Shown here piece by piece: positions 10,915 to 23,270 of a DNA stretch of 64,000 nt; position 1 is the stretch's first letter; every line of letters starts with the position of its first letter. The position numbers were made by a program, and so were the translations under genes. The notes below the pieces were generated by a model. That model saw only the letters and a program-made list of their open reading frames with translations. It was not told the origin of the DNA and ran no database searches. Source of the DNA: Aselliscus stoliczkanus (Eukaryota > Chordata > Mammalia > Chiroptera > Hipposideridae); contig CM066731.1 in assembly GCA_033961575.1 (NCBI GenBank), positions 59,673,501 through 59,737,500 of the forward strand. Direction: 5' to 3'.

Positions 10915-11265
10915 GCGGTGTGGGCAGATTCCCTGAGTTTGAATCTCAGCTCTGCCACCTACGGACTGCATGCCCCTGGGTAAGTTTCTGAACATTTCCA
11001 GGCCTCCGATTTTCTCATCTGTAAAATGTGCATAAGAATTGTATCTTCCTCACAGGATTGTTGGGATTAGATGTGTTAAGACATGAAGCACTTAAAACAG
11101 TATCTGGGGCCCGGCCGAGTGGTGCGTTGGTTAAGAGATGGCTTGGGATGCCAGCGGCCCAGGTTCGGATCCCCCATATGAGGGCCAGTGACACGGCCCT
11201 CTTAAAAAAAAAAAAAAAAAAAAAAAAAACAGTATCTGACCCCTAGTATACGCTCAATAAATGTC
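10915..11265 (+). repeat. MIR element interrupted by a SINE
   Basis: The MIR core is well kept: TTTGAATCTCAGCTCTGCCACC, TTTTCTCATCTGTAAAATG, TAGTATACGCTCAATAAATG. The type A SINE at 11107-11225 splits it. Confidence 0.9.
11107..11225 (+). repeat. Type A SINE inside MIR
   Basis: A complete head with poly(A). The TSD AAAACAGTATCTG (11094-11106 and 11226-11238) is MIR sequence. Confidence 0.95.
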
Positions 11266-12750
11266 ATCATCCTAACAAACATGAACACCAGTAGTATCCG
11301 CCTCATATTAATGAGTTTAATGAATTTAATTAATGAGTTTAATATTTGCACAACTAAATATATTGGAATTATAATTATGCAAATTTCTATATGCTATTTA
11401 ATCTATAGGACTGAATTTGAACTACAACTAATGGCCTAACATAAACCTCTATGTTCTTTAACACACACAAACAAACTGTTGTTTGATATTTAGTTACTGT
11501 GGTCTTGAATATGTAAACCTGTTAGCTACTTAGCTACTGTGTGTATATATCTGAATCTAAAGAAATCATTGTTTCATTAATTAAGGGAATCCTGCTTTGT
11601 TCATAAAAGGTCTGAGCACATCCCACTGCTTTCCAGTTGGAAATCTTTCATCTACTTATTTATCTAAGCAAATCGACGTGTTAATTGTCTGACTTTCTTC
11701 CTTTCTCTTATGTCATGCACTTTTATCCCATGACATTCAATTCTGAAGATCTTACTCTGGGTCACATTACACATATCACTTGCCCTCATAAAGTGTGACT
11801 GCAAGGAGTCCAAAGGCCTTTATGAAAAGTGATATTCAGTGAATCACCAAATATTAAAGCTACTGGAGAAATCCTTCCTCTTCGCTCCAAGTTTGTCAAC
11901 ATATAGATATTATCTGTATTGCAAATAGACACATAAAATATACCTAAGCTCAAGGCATGGTCTGGAGCACAAGAAAACCTTGAACTGAAGGAGAGGAGAA
12001 CACAATTAGGTGATTGCTAATTATCAAGAATGTTTTAAGTTCAGGGAACGTCACCTGTGCTCTGGCTGCTGCTGCTGCTAAGATCAGTGACCACATGCAT
12101 TCATGGTACCTCGTTTACTTCTCTGTCTTTCCTGCTAGACCACAAGGTTCCAGCATGGTAGGGACTATATCATTATTATCTTCATACCTGGTGAAGACAT
12201 GGCTGAATGTACTAATTTTGTTATTTAGCATTTATTATATAAAATCTTCACTTATTCATTCCTTCCTGTGTTCACTTATTCTTTGAACTAGGCTAACTCT
12301 CATTTTACAAATAGGAAATCTAAGATCCAATTTAGGGCTCAAACAACTTGCTAAAATCAGTTTAACACTGGCAGGAATTAACTCCCTAGATGGATGCCTG
12401 AAAATTTTCACTGTTCTCAAAACTCTGAGTTGGACATTATTAGCAAAAGCTTAACTGCCAATCCACTAAAGGTGACAAGGTGATTCTGAAGTTCTCTGAT
12501 GTCTCCTCTCTATTGTGAATCACAATGGTACAGAGAGTTCTGTGATGAATTAAGTTCCTACAGACAGAGTCTCAGCATCTTAGATGTCCGCGTGTTCTTT
12601 TCTCTAAATTCACTGTCCCTATCTGTGTATTCCACATCCAAAGTTTTCCTTAGTTAAGTTGAAAATAAATGGCTTGCAAATGTGAGGCTATGAATCAATA
12701 AGGAATATCATTGTAAGCTATTAGGACTTTCAGGTTCTGCTGCAGCCTTT

Positions 12751-12774
12751 GGGGAAAGGGGTGGGGGTTGGGGG
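12751..12774 (+). other. G-quadruplex-prone run
   Basis: Four G-runs of 4, 4, 5 and 5 bases are separated by AAA, T and TT. Confidence 0.6.
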
Positions 12775-12857
12775 CACAGGATGAGCACCTGGAAAAGGAA
12801 GTTACAATTCATTCTCATTCCTTTCACATTCATTCATACCCCTATTAGCTTCCTGTC

Positions 12858-12896
12858 TCTCTCCCTCCCTCCCTCCTTTTCTCTCTTTCTCTCTCT

Positions 12897-12950
<54 letters not shown>
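12858..12950. repeat. Pyrimidine tract plus (AC)n microsatellite
   Basis: A CT-rich tract (12858-12900) runs directly into about 25 AC units (12901-12950). Confidence 0.95.
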
Positions 12951-12951
<1 letters not shown>

Positions 12952-14582
12952 TGTTGTTAAGTATATGCCAGCTACGTGATGACTGCTCTGCCTATAATTT
13001 CCCATCTAACTCTCAAAATCCAGTCACTCTGAAATCAGAATATGTCCTACAATCGACAGTATCTCAGCCCTGTGTCAGAGTCGGATCTGAAGCCCTTTTC
13101 TTTCACCGGAACTCCAAATCAAAGTGCATCTTACAGTGAACGGTGTCTTCGCGTGGGAGGAACATGGCATTCTCTCCACATCACAGATGAGGAGACCTGA
13201 CTGAGTGGTGCAGAGCAGGGCGATGAAACCACGTTTATGTCACTTTTCTAAAGACTATGCTTCTAATCTTTTGATACAACATAAATGTCTTCTGATCACT
13301 GGAGTAAATTATTTTAGCTCTTTAAGCTTCCACCTCCCCTTGTGAACATTTTCTTGTAGGAAATAAGTATCAATTACTGTCAGAGGCGAACAAGAGAAGA
13401 GGCTATTTGAAAAATTCAAACCTTGAAGCTAGCCAATGTGAAATGCTCTGGGGATACAGCATCATAAGCATACCTGTTCACAGACTCTACACAAACCCAC
13501 AAAGCACCACAAAAGCACACTGTATCTTTTTCTCTTTCATATTTCAATACTACCTTCATGAAAAGTCTCAGAAATCCCTTCACAAACAATGAAGGAGGTG
13601 TGTCATTAGAATCAGTTTATGGTACTTTTTTTTTTAAAATCATTCAGTGATTGTTTTAAGACAGAGAACAGACTATTTCTTGAAATCCATATTATTTCAA
13701 AGTATAATATGAAGTCAAATTATAAAGGAGAGGTAGCAAAGTATAGACATGTGCCCCGTTTGGCTGGATTAAGAGAGGCAGCCCGTGTGTTGAACAGAAC
13801 ACTGTGTTTTGCAAGCCAAGCTCCCAGGACCTGAAGAGAAGCCTATATGCTGAGGGGAAGAATTTATAGGGAGTTCTTATCAGAATTTTCCTGAGGTGGA
13901 TGAGCTGGAAGGGTAGCCAGCCTGCTGCAGACAGCCTATCTCAAGTCATGTCCCTCTCTGGTCCTTCAGTTAGAAGACACAGTACCATGAGACCTCTCTG
14001 GCTACACCTTCCTCTGTCAAGTACCCCAGGACCTCCACTGTGGCTCAAACGGGAACATCTGCAGCTAACCAGTAGAGAATGCTGTGAAATTTCTAGCATG
14101 GCTTTGCTGAAATCATTAATCAAAGCTTTCCAAGGAACTACACACTTCTGGAAAACCTTAGCCTCCCTGACCTCAGCATGGAGACAATAATATAAAGCTC
14201 ATATTTAATCCCTGCTTGGGCAAATGAGTCTCATTCGCCCAGAATAAAGCTTTCCTCAACTCTGCCAACACAGGGAGACATGGTGCAGGAGGAGGGAAAT
14301 CTGAGAACCCCAACTCCCGGAAGTCAAGATCTTGGGACCACCGAGGCAAATGCAACAAAAAGCTACATTCAACAGAGAAAAACAACCACACTGTTCATTT
14401 CAGGTTTCTGCAAAGCTCTGGCTAAAATAATGCAGAAAAGCAAACGCCAAGCTGTGCCATAAAAATAATTCAATAATCAAATCCAATTAACATTCCATCG
14501 TTTGCACATAGAAACCTAAAAGAGTTTTCTGCATCCAGGCAATAAAACCACAGAGAGCACAAACAACTTGACGTGATGAAAT

Positions 14583-14583
<1 letters not shown>

Positions 14584-14622
<39 letters not shown>
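14584..14622. repeat. 39-bp A homopolymer without SINE body
   Basis: A pure A run sits in unique-looking sequence. No SINE or LINE body is recognised on its 5' side. Confidence 0.9.
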
Positions 14623-14625
<3 letters not shown>

Positions 14626-15785
14626 GAGCACTTACTGGCTCTGGGAAAAACTCAAGGTGAAACAGCCAAAGCTTTAAACCAGTTACTGCAAAAGGAGAGG
14701 GAGAAAGCATTTTGTAGAGGAAATTTTACAGGAGAATAATAGGATCTTATTAACATTCTTAGTTATCAAACCAAGCTGCAAACAAAGGCCTTTGGTTTAA
14801 GTTACAGGACTCAGTTTCTGCTCATAGAAACACAGTCTACAGATGTGGGCGGGTGCCAAACGCAAAACCCTCTTTGGAGGCCCTTTGGGCAAGAGCCATT
14901 TTCTGTCAGCAGTTTTCAGCTTCTCCCCTTTCCATTGCTGTCCGAGTCCAGCCGCCCTCAGAACTTTCCCATCTCCCATCGAGACAGTTAGCACCACTGC
15001 ACCCACAAAAACCTGACAAAGCTCTCCTTCCCCTGGGAGAAGTAAGCAGATATAAGATATAAGTATTTATTGGAAAAAAAAAATGAGATAAACTTCTACA
15101 TACCTAAATTGTCCTTGCTAGAATGCTGTTACCCCACAAGGGCCAGATGGAAATTTTGCTCATTAAAAAAGTCATGTTCATTCTGCCAAGTTTACAGGAA
15201 GGATCAGAAGTGCCATTTCATAAACATGGTCAACTCATTAATCGAATGTGCTGTTTCTTTTTCTTTTTTTGACAGCTTCATTGAGCTCTAAGTTACATAT
15301 CATACAATTCACCTACTTAAATGACTGTGAAATTCAATGTTTTTTTTAGTAGATTCACCAATATGCAACCATCTATCAAAATCATTTTTAGAACATTTTC
15401 ATCACCGCCCCCTCACCCCCAAAAACAAACTCCTGTACTCAGTAGCTATCACAACCATTTCCTCCCACGGGAGGAAGTACCCCTTGGCCCTAAACAACCA
15501 CTCATCTACTTTTAGCATCTAGAGATTTGCCTACTTTCGACATTTAATATAAAGGAAGTCCTACATTATGTCTGTCTGGCTTCTTGCATTTAGCATAATG
15601 TTTTCAAGGTTCATCCATCTTGTAGCGTAGGTATGTCAGTATTTCATTCCTATGTATGGTCAAATAATAATCCATTCTACTGATATAACACATTTGATTT
15701 ACCCATCCATCAGTTTATGGACATTTCGGTTGTTTCTATTTGGGGATATTATGAATACAGTTGCTATGAACATGTGTGTACAAGT

Positions 15786-16527
15786 TTTTTTTTTCAATTA
15801 TAGTTGACATTCAATATTATTTTAGATTAGTTTCAGGTGTACAGAACAACAGTTAGACGTTTATATTTTATGAAGGGAAGTGATCTCCCAGATAAGCCTA
15901 GTACCCACCTGGCACCACCCATAGTTATTAGACTATTACTGACTATATTCCCTGTGCTGTGCTTTACATCCCCGTGACTATTTTGTAACTACCAATTTGT
16001 ACTTCTTAATCCCTTCACCTCTTTCACCCAGGCCCTCAACCCCTGTCCCATCTGGTGACCATCAGTTTCTTCTCTGTATCTATGAGTCTGTTTCTGTTTT
16101 GGTTTTTTTTTGTTTATTTTGTTGTTCAGGTTCCACATGTAACTGAGATCATATGGTATTTGTCTCTCTGTCTGACTTATTTCACTTAGCATAATGCCCT
16201 CTAGGTCCATCCATGTTGTCACAAATGGTGAGATTTCGCATTTTTATGGTCGAGTAATATTCCACATCTGCTTTATCCAATCGTCTATTGAAGGGCACTT
16301 AGGTTGCTTCTATACCTTGGCTATTGTAAATAGCACTGCAGTGAACATAGAGGTGCATATATCTTTTTGAATTAGTGCTTTGGATTTCTTCAGCTAAATA
16401 GCCAGGAGTGGAATTGCTGGATCATAAGGTAGTTCTATTTTTTAATTTTGGGGAGCAACCTCCAAACTCTTTTCCATAATGGCTGCACCAATTTATACTC
16501 CCACCAACAGTGCACGAGCGAGGGTGC
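15786..16527 (-). repeat. L1 3' fragment nested in the older antisense L1
   Basis: A T-run at 15787 (antisense poly-A) is followed by CAATTATAGTTGACATTCAATATTATTTTAG and L1 3' sequence up to ...CACCAACAGTGCACGAGCGAGGG. The older L1 resumes at about 16528 with an imperfect copy of its own GCATGTGTGTACAAG, so the TSD is degraded. Confidence 0.75.
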
Positions 16528-16866
16528 ATGTATAAATTTTTAAGTGCATATATGTTTTCATTTCTCTCAGATATAGGCCTAGAAATGGAATTTCTGGATT
16601 GGATGGCAATTCTATGTTCGCCAAAGCAGCTGTACATTTGACATTCCTACCAGCAGTGTGTAAGGGTTCCAATTTCTCCACATCATTATCAGTACTTATT
16701 ATTATCACAATGTCTGATTATAGTCATCCAAGTGGATGTGAAGAGTATCTCACTGTGTGTTCAATTTGCATTTTCTTTATAACTAATGAGGTCGAGTATC
16801 TTTTCATGTGGCCATTTATATATCTTTTTTGGAGAAATGTCTATTCAGATCTTTTGCTCATTTTTT

Positions 16867-17012
16867 TTTTTTTTTTTTTTAGCTGAACCATCCTGCCATT
16901 TGTTGGCAGCTCAGCGACAACTCAGCTCGGGCTGAGCATCAAACTGCTGTTGCTCAGAGCTCAGCTCACACTCTTGAGGGAGCTCTTAACCAACTGAGCC
17001 ACTCAGCCAACC
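16867..17012 (-). repeat. Type C SINE inside L1
   Basis: An antisense copy starts with poly(T) then AGCTGAACCATCCTGCC and ends in TGAGCCACTCAGCCAACC. The TSD CTTTTGCTCATTTTTT lies at 16851-16866 and 17013-17028. Confidence 0.95.
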
Positions 17013-17950
17013 CTTTTGCTCATTTTTTAATTGGCTTATTTTTCTTTTGATTATTGAGTTGTAAGAATTCTTTATATATTCTAACTACAAGACCCTATCA
17101 GATATACATTTTGTAAATATTTTCTCCCATTCTTTATGTCTTGTTTTGTTTTTTTACTTTTTTTGATAGTATCCATTCACACACAAATGTTTTTAAATTT
17201 GATGAACTCTAATTTATCTATTTTTTCTTTGATTGCAATGTCTAATCCAGGGTCACAAAGATTTATACCTATGTTTATTTCTAAAAGTATTATAATTTAA
17301 GTTTTACATTAAAGTCTTTTGATCAATTTTGAGTTAATTTTTACATATGGTGCAAGGTAGGGGTTCAACTTCACTCTTTTGCATGGGGATATCCAGTTCT
17401 CACAGCACCATCTTCTGAAAAAAACTCCTCATTGAATGGTCTTGGTGTCTTTGTCAAAAATCAGTTGATCATATATGTATGGGTTTATTTGCGGACTCTC
17501 AATTCTATTCCATTGATATTTATGTCTACTTCAAGTAAGTTCCATACTGTCTTGATTTCTATTACTTTTTATTAAGTTTTGAAAAAAGTCTAGGTCCTCC
17601 AGCTTGGTTCTTTGTCAATATTGTTTTTCCTATTCTGGATCTTATGCATTTCTAAATGAATTTTAGAATCAGCTTGCCATTGCTGCAAAGAAGCCAAACT
17701 AAAATTTTGATGGGGATTGTGTTGAATCTATCTGGGGGATACAGCCATCTTAATAACATTAAGTGTTCCAATTCATGAGCATGAGATATCTTTCCATTTA
17801 CTTAGGTTTGCTTTAATTTTTAAACAATTTTTTATAGTTTTCAGAATATAAGTTTTACACTTATTTTGTTAAATTTATTTCTAAGTATTTCACTCTTTCA
17901 TGCCAGTGTAAATGGGATTGTTTCCTTAATTTCGTTTTTATTGTTTCATG

Positions 17951-18053
17951 TTTTTTTTTGAGGGCAGTGTCACTGACCCTCATATGTGGGACCCGAACTG
18001 GGGTCGCTGGTGTCCCAAACCAGTGCTTAACCACCGCGCCACTAAGCTGGCCC
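17951..18053 (-). repeat. Type A SINE inside L1
   Basis: An antisense copy carries GAGGGCAGTGTCACTGACC and ends in GCCACTAAGCTGGCCC. The TSD CCTTAATTTC[G/A]TTTTTA lies at 17924-17940 and 18054-18070 and may extend further. Confidence 0.9.
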
Positions 18054-18569
18054 CCTTAATTTCATTTTTAAATTGCTCATTGCTAGTACTATAGAAATAC
18101 AATGATTTTTATATACTAATCTTGTATCTTGCAAACTCACTGAACTCACTTACTAGTTCTAATAATTTTTTAGTGGATTTCTTAGGATTTTTTCTATATA
18201 AGATCACGTAATCTATGAATGGAGATAGGTTTATATATTTCTTTCCAATATGAATGCCTTTTATTTCATTCTCTTGCCTAATTGCCCTGGCCGGCATCTC
18301 CAGTGCAACAGTGTAGGGAAGTGGGAAGAGCAGACATCCTTGTTGTATTCGTGATTTTACGGGGAACACATCCAATCTTTCACTAATAAGTATAATGTTA
18401 GCTGTGGGGGGTTTTGTAAGTGCCCTTTATTGCATTGTTTTAAATCTTCAGTCATTTCAATATTAGTTGAGCTACAGTTCATTTTGTGTTATTTATAAAT
18501 GTGTTTTTCAGTAAAACTTTCAGAAAACTTATAAAAATATATAATTATTAAAACATGTATTTAATTTAA

Positions 18570-18700
18570 CAGAAAACATTAATTGAACATCTACTATGTG
18601 TTGAGCCCTGTACTATACTCTGGAGATACACAGTGTATGAAGCTGACAAAAATTTTGACCATGTTGAGTTTACAGTCTACTGTGGAGAAATCAGACAATA
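18570..18700. repeat. Old repeat-like fragment
   Basis: ATTGAACATCTACTATGTGTTGAGCCCTGTACTATACTCTGGAGATACA resembles a common old mammalian repeat; I cannot name the family with confidence. Confidence 0.4.
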
Positions 18701-19096
18701 AATAATAAGCTAAAAATTAAGCCGATCTACTGAATGCTAGAAGGTGAAAAGCATTACAGAGAAAAATGTTTAGCAAAGAAAATCGGGAGTTCTGGGACAG
18801 GCTTTGCATCTTTAAATGAAGTATACTTGGTAAGGTCTTATTGACAAGAGGCCATTTGAGCAAAAGCTTGGAGGAAAATGAGTACAGCGTGCACAGGAAA
18901 TAAATGATACCCCGGTTATACACTGTTTTCATCTATCCATTAAAGTTTACTGAGATCCAAAATCATTAAAGATCAGAACATTTTAGAACTAGAAGAAAAT
19001 TCAAACATTAGTCAATCTTCCTTGCTCTCTGAATGAGATAGCTTAAACCAAAAAACTAATAAGTTTGGAAAAGAGTGACACTTGGGATGAAAATCT

Positions 19097-19493
19097 TTTT
19101 TTTTTCCCCCCAAGATTTTATTGGGGAATTGGGGGAGGGCAACAGCATTGGGGAATTACAGAAGGGGAATAGACAAGTTGCTGTCTTTTTGTTCTTCAGT
19201 CTAGTTGCGGGGGACGTTGCTTCACTGGCCCATGTTGGTATCGTCATTGCGCTCTTGATGAGGCAGATCTTTGCTGGCCTCTGGATGGTCGCTCACCCCG
19301 GCTGTTGGCAGCTCACCCTGGCTGCTGGCCACTCACTGTAGCCTATGGCAGCCCACTGGGCTCACGCAGCCCAGCTCCAGGTGGAGCTGTTTTTAGCTGT
19401 AGAGGGCAGTGTCACTGGCCCTCATATGTTGGATCTGAACCAGGGCTGTTGGCATCCGAAACCAGCTCTTAACCAATGCGCCACTCGGCCGGC
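19097..19493 (-). repeat. Type B SINE (antisense to window)
   Basis: The reverse complement reads head, body, CCCCAATAAAATCTT. The TSD is CTTGGG[A/G]TGAAAATCT at 19081-19096 and 19494-19509. It is the only type B copy in the same orientation as SLCO4C1. Confidence 0.95.
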
Positions 19494-19615
19494 CTTGGGG
19501 TGAAAATCTTAACTGGTATACTACATACTGCACTTGATACCTGAAGATGATGTTTTGTTTCAAAAGACATGCATAATTCTACCAGATAATAAAACACATA
19601 AAATAAGTTTTATGA

Positions 19616-20055
19616 GGGGCCGGCCGAGTGGCGCATTGGTTAAGCGCTGGTTTTGGGATGCCAGCGGCCCCAGTTCGGATCCCACATGAGGGCCAGTGAC
19701 ACTGCCCTCTACAGCTAACAACAGCTCCACCTGGAGCTGGGCTGTGCGAGCCCCGGTGATGGTGTGGGCTGCAGCCCCTGCTGCAGTGGGCTGCCATAGG
19801 CTGCAGTGAGTGGCCCGCAGCCAGCGTGAGCGGCTGGCAGCCAAGCGTGAGCTGCCAATAGCCACGATGAGCGACATCCAGAGGCCAGCGACCAATCTGC
19901 CTCAACCGGGAAGAGCGCAATGACGATACCAACAGTAAAGCAACATACTCCGCAACTAAACTGAAGAACAAGAAGACGGCAACTTGTCTGTTCCCCTTCC
20001 CCGATTCCCCAACGCTGTTCCCCTCCACCAATTCCCCAATAAAATCTTTAAAAAA
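19616..20055 (+). repeat. Type B SINE, complete
   Basis: This is a good reference copy. The head at 19617-19712 has A box TGGCGCATTGG and B box GGTTCGGATCC. A body rich in GCAGTGGGCTGCCATAGGCTG and AGCGTGAGCGGCTGGCAGCC phrases follows. It ends with pyrimidine-rich CCCCTTCCCCGATTCCCC, AATAAAATCTTT and poly(A). The TSD is near ATAAGTT[T/C]TATGA at 19602-19615 and 20057-20070. Confidence 0.95.
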
Positions 20056-21051
20056 AAATAAGTTCTATGAAAGGAAATGTACTCTAATAATCTAATGATT
20101 TGAGTGATTTTGGAGGACACCAAACTTACTGTCAATTAGAATTTAGGTTTCAGAAATCCATTAATCAAACAAACTTATGAAAAGTAGCCATTAGGTAGAA
20201 AGTATCAGAAAAGAAACAGATGACATGGTCCCTGTGTGCCTTCCTAATGTAGTAACAAGCTCTACCAACTGATCTGTCTCTAACTCTCAGCAGAACACCA
20301 ACAGTCTTCTTCCCTTATATTCAGACCTTATCTAGTCTTGGTTTTGAATAATAAAAATCACATATTTCCAAATAAAAGTTCTCTTTGGAAGACAATAATA
20401 TATCTTGAAAAGCTAAAAGAATAAGAAAATGCAATAAATATTTTAAATTTCACCCCAAATGACAGGTGTGAATCAGCAAAAGAAAAAAAAAACACAGTGT
20501 AGCAATAGTTAATGTAATATATTAATATTTCGTGACTAATAGCCATAGGCTCCTCTCACAGTATGATGGTCACCAGTTCCAGGTCAACCCCAGATATTAC
20601 ACAAGAAGGCTTTCAGTAGGATCAAAGGCATCGCTGCATCTTTTCACATTTTTATTGTCACCAAAATGAAGGATATGCATAACACATGCCATATAATGTA
20701 GTTTTTTACTCAAAGCTGGAGAGAAGTAACTGACATCTTAGATAGCTGAAATCTTAGATAACTGGGCTGGAACCAAAAGCAATCATTATAAAAATGGAGA
20801 AGTAGACAGAATAAAAAAGAAGACAACTTAATAGGCATAATTCAAGTTTCAGCTGTTCAAGCAAGAAAAACACTATGTTTTAATAATTACTAAAATGTGT
20901 TTTAGTGGACTGACATTTCAAAATTATTCCTACATCATATAAAATTGCTTGGGTTTTTTATTTGCTTGTTATCCTAGAATCTGAATTTGGAAGGGAGCTG
21001 TGGCAGAGATTGCCACTTATCTCCTGATGACTACATTTCTTTCTTCTAGAG

Positions 21052-21262
21052 CAGGGGTCAACAAGTTGTTTGTTTGTTTGTTTGTTTTAATAAAGGATCA
21101 GATCGTAAATATTTTCCACTTTGTGGGCCAGACAGTACCTATTATAACTATTGTTATAGTGCTAATGTAGTCATAGACTTGTGTAAACAAATGGGCACAA
21201 CTATGTTTCAATAAAATTTTATTTACAATAAACAGCGGGCTAAATTTGGACCAAGATCCCTA
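21052..21262 (+). mobile_element. MER3-type hAT non-autonomous transposon
   Basis: A 211-bp element starts with CAGGGGTCAACAAG and carries TTTTCCACTTTGTGGGCCAGA and CAATAAAATTTTATTTACA. Its 8-bp TSD TTCTAGAG is perfect (21044-21051 and 21263-21270), as hAT elements make. The family name is from memory. Confidence 0.85.
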
Positions 21263-21289
21263 TTCTAGAGTAACAACTTGGCTATGGAC

Positions 21290-21590
21290 ACTTGAAATGC
21301 AGACTACATTTCCCAGAATCCCTTGCAACTAGATGTGGCCATGTGGTAAGTTCTGGCCAATGTGATGTAAGCCAAAGTAGTACATCCATCCATGCTTTTC
21401 TTCCCCTCTCCTACCACAGTGCTCCTTGGAATGCTGAGATGATAGCTGGACCTCATCTTTGGACCATGAGGACAAGAGTCTATGATGGAGCAGTAACAGT
21501 CCTGTGCTGCCTATGTTCAGATTTTTTGTGAGGAAGAAATAATTATCTATTTTGCTTAAGCCCCTGTTACTATGAGTTTCCGACATTCTA
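21290..21590. repeat. Old dispersed repeat-like sequence
   Basis: ACATTTCCCAGAATCCCTTGCAACTAGATGTGGCCATGTGG followed by TCTGGCCAATGTGATGTAAGC is typical of a common old mammalian repeat. I do not recall the family name. No coding evidence is seen. Confidence 0.45.
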
Positions 21591-22179
21591 AAAAAGAAAG
21601 AAAGAAAGCCTCTGGAAAGATGTAAAACTTGACTTGGATCCGTGGCTTTTTAGCCATTGGCTAACAATGGCTAGGCCGAAGCAAGGACCTAGATTCTAAG
21701 TGTTCTGAACTAAATCCAATGCTTTTTCTACATTTACATGAGGCTACGCTCCCACAAACACACACTTAAATTACAAAGTTTGTGTTTTCTTTGTGTGATT
21801 TTTTTTCAACCACTTAAGCCACTTGTTTTCCCTAGGAATGGATACTCAGTTTTATTCTAAAAGTAAAAGTAAAAATATTTTTTTATTTATAGAAACTCAC
21901 TTTATTTCAGACACGGAAGTGTTTTAGATTAACTTTCCACCTGAAGCAGCAGAAAACACCTCAAAATTCCTTTCAAATTCCTATTATTATCTTGAATCAT
22001 GAGGTACACACCAAGAAATAAATACTGTGATTAAAGATTAAACGTTAGAGCAAGCTGACTTCAACTTTAACCAAAATTAGTAGCAACAACCTAACATCAT
22101 ATGAGGGAAATAAACTTGTATAGATTTTTTAAAAGCACATTCATATCAATTGCTTAATTGAGTGACATAACAGTTCTGT

Positions 22180-22600
22180 GAACAGGTGTTATTATTGGCT
22201 TATACAGATAAGGAAATGGACTTTGAGAAAATAGCAATATAATCATCAGGATAGTATGTCATTTTTTTTTTTTTTTGGTTTTTTTTTAGGGCAGTGTCAC
22301 TGGCCCTCTTATGTGGGACCGAACCAGGGCCACTGGCTTCCCAAGCCAGCGCTTAACCACCGCACCACTAGGCCGGCCCTTATGTCATGTATTTTAAGTC
22401 TTAAGTATTTTAAGCCTTAAAGCACCCTTCGCTTAGTCGTATCCTACGAGATGGATTATTATTTATCCCTATTTTCCATAAAATTTTACATTAAGGAAAA
22501 TAAGACACATAAATGATATCACCAAGCTAATACAGCAGAGCCAGGACACAAGTCTGATTTCCAAGCCAGAATTCTTTCAGGTCTGAGATAAGAAATCCAT
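22180..22600 (-). repeat. MIR fragments around a SINE
   Basis: TTATACAGATAAGGAAATGG (left) and TTTACATTAAGGAAAATAAGACAC...CAGAGCCAGGACACAAGTCTGATTTCC (right) look like one or two reverse MIRs flanking the SINE at 22263-22380. Confidence 0.5.
22263..22380 (-). repeat. Type A SINE
   Basis: A poly(T) run, then GGGCAGTGTCACTGGCCC, ending in CCACTAGGCCGGCCC. A short TSD TATGTCAT lies at 22255-22262 and 22381-22388. Confidence 0.9.
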
Positions 22601-22835
22601 TATTTGAATCCCAAATCCATTGTTCCTTCTAAAGCTGAAACCTCATCTAACTCTTACTTAATTTTTCTAGTTATACTGTTGTGTAAAACAAACTTAAACC
22701 CTCAGTACAAAAAGGCTGAAATTTGTTAACATATGTGGCGTGTGTATGCAAATATGTATCTGTATGTATTGTGTATATTTCTGACAGCTAATATTTTATT
22801 CACTTATTCCTTACATCCCTCAAAAAAAAAAAATA

Positions 22836-23270
22836 AGGCCAGTCGAGTGGCTCAGTTGTTAAGAGTTGGCTTGGGACCACAAGCTCTGAGCAGCAGGGCC
22901 GCCAGTTCAGTTTCCACATGGGCCAGTGACGCTGTGTCCTCTACAGCTAAGATTGTGAACAACAGCTCGACCTGGAGATGGGCTGCCATGAATTGCTGGC
23001 AATGGCACAGGCTAGAATGGGGCTGCAGTGGGCTGCCATGAGCTACCATGAGTGGCTAGCAGCCAGCGTGAGTGGCCGGCAGCCAACGAGAGCTGCCATG
23101 AGCGGCCGTCCAATGGCCAGCGAGCGACTGCCTCACCCAGGAAGAGTGAAATGATCATAATACCATCATGGGCCAGTGAAGCGATGTCCTCCACAACTAT
23201 AGACTGAAGAACAAAAGGACAGCAACTTGTCTGTTCCCCTCCCCCAATTCCCCAATAAAAATCTTTAAAA
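22836..23270 (+). repeat. Type B SINE with alternative head
   Basis: The head differs from the usual type B: GGCTTGGGACCACAAGCTCTGAGCAGCAGGG, like type C. The body and the AATAAAAATCTTT end are type B. Confidence 0.9.

Larger units (their letters stand above)
15251..18425 (-). repeat. Old antisense L1, 5'-truncated, with nested insertions
   Basis: A minus-strand L1 runs from its 3' region at about 15251 to within ORF2 at about 18425. Positions 18109-18375 still translate as L1 reverse transcriptase, but the catalytic motif reads FIDYVILY instead of the F/YADD type, so it is dead. A second L1 (15786-16527) and two SINEs (16867-17012, 17951-18053) lie inside it. It is in sense orientation to SLCO4C1. 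Confidence 0.85.

Noticed and set aside
19579..20031. 150-codon minus-strand frame
   Set aside because: It is the antisense of a type B SINE; near-identical frames recur at every type B copy (for example 41156-41602, 46686-47066).
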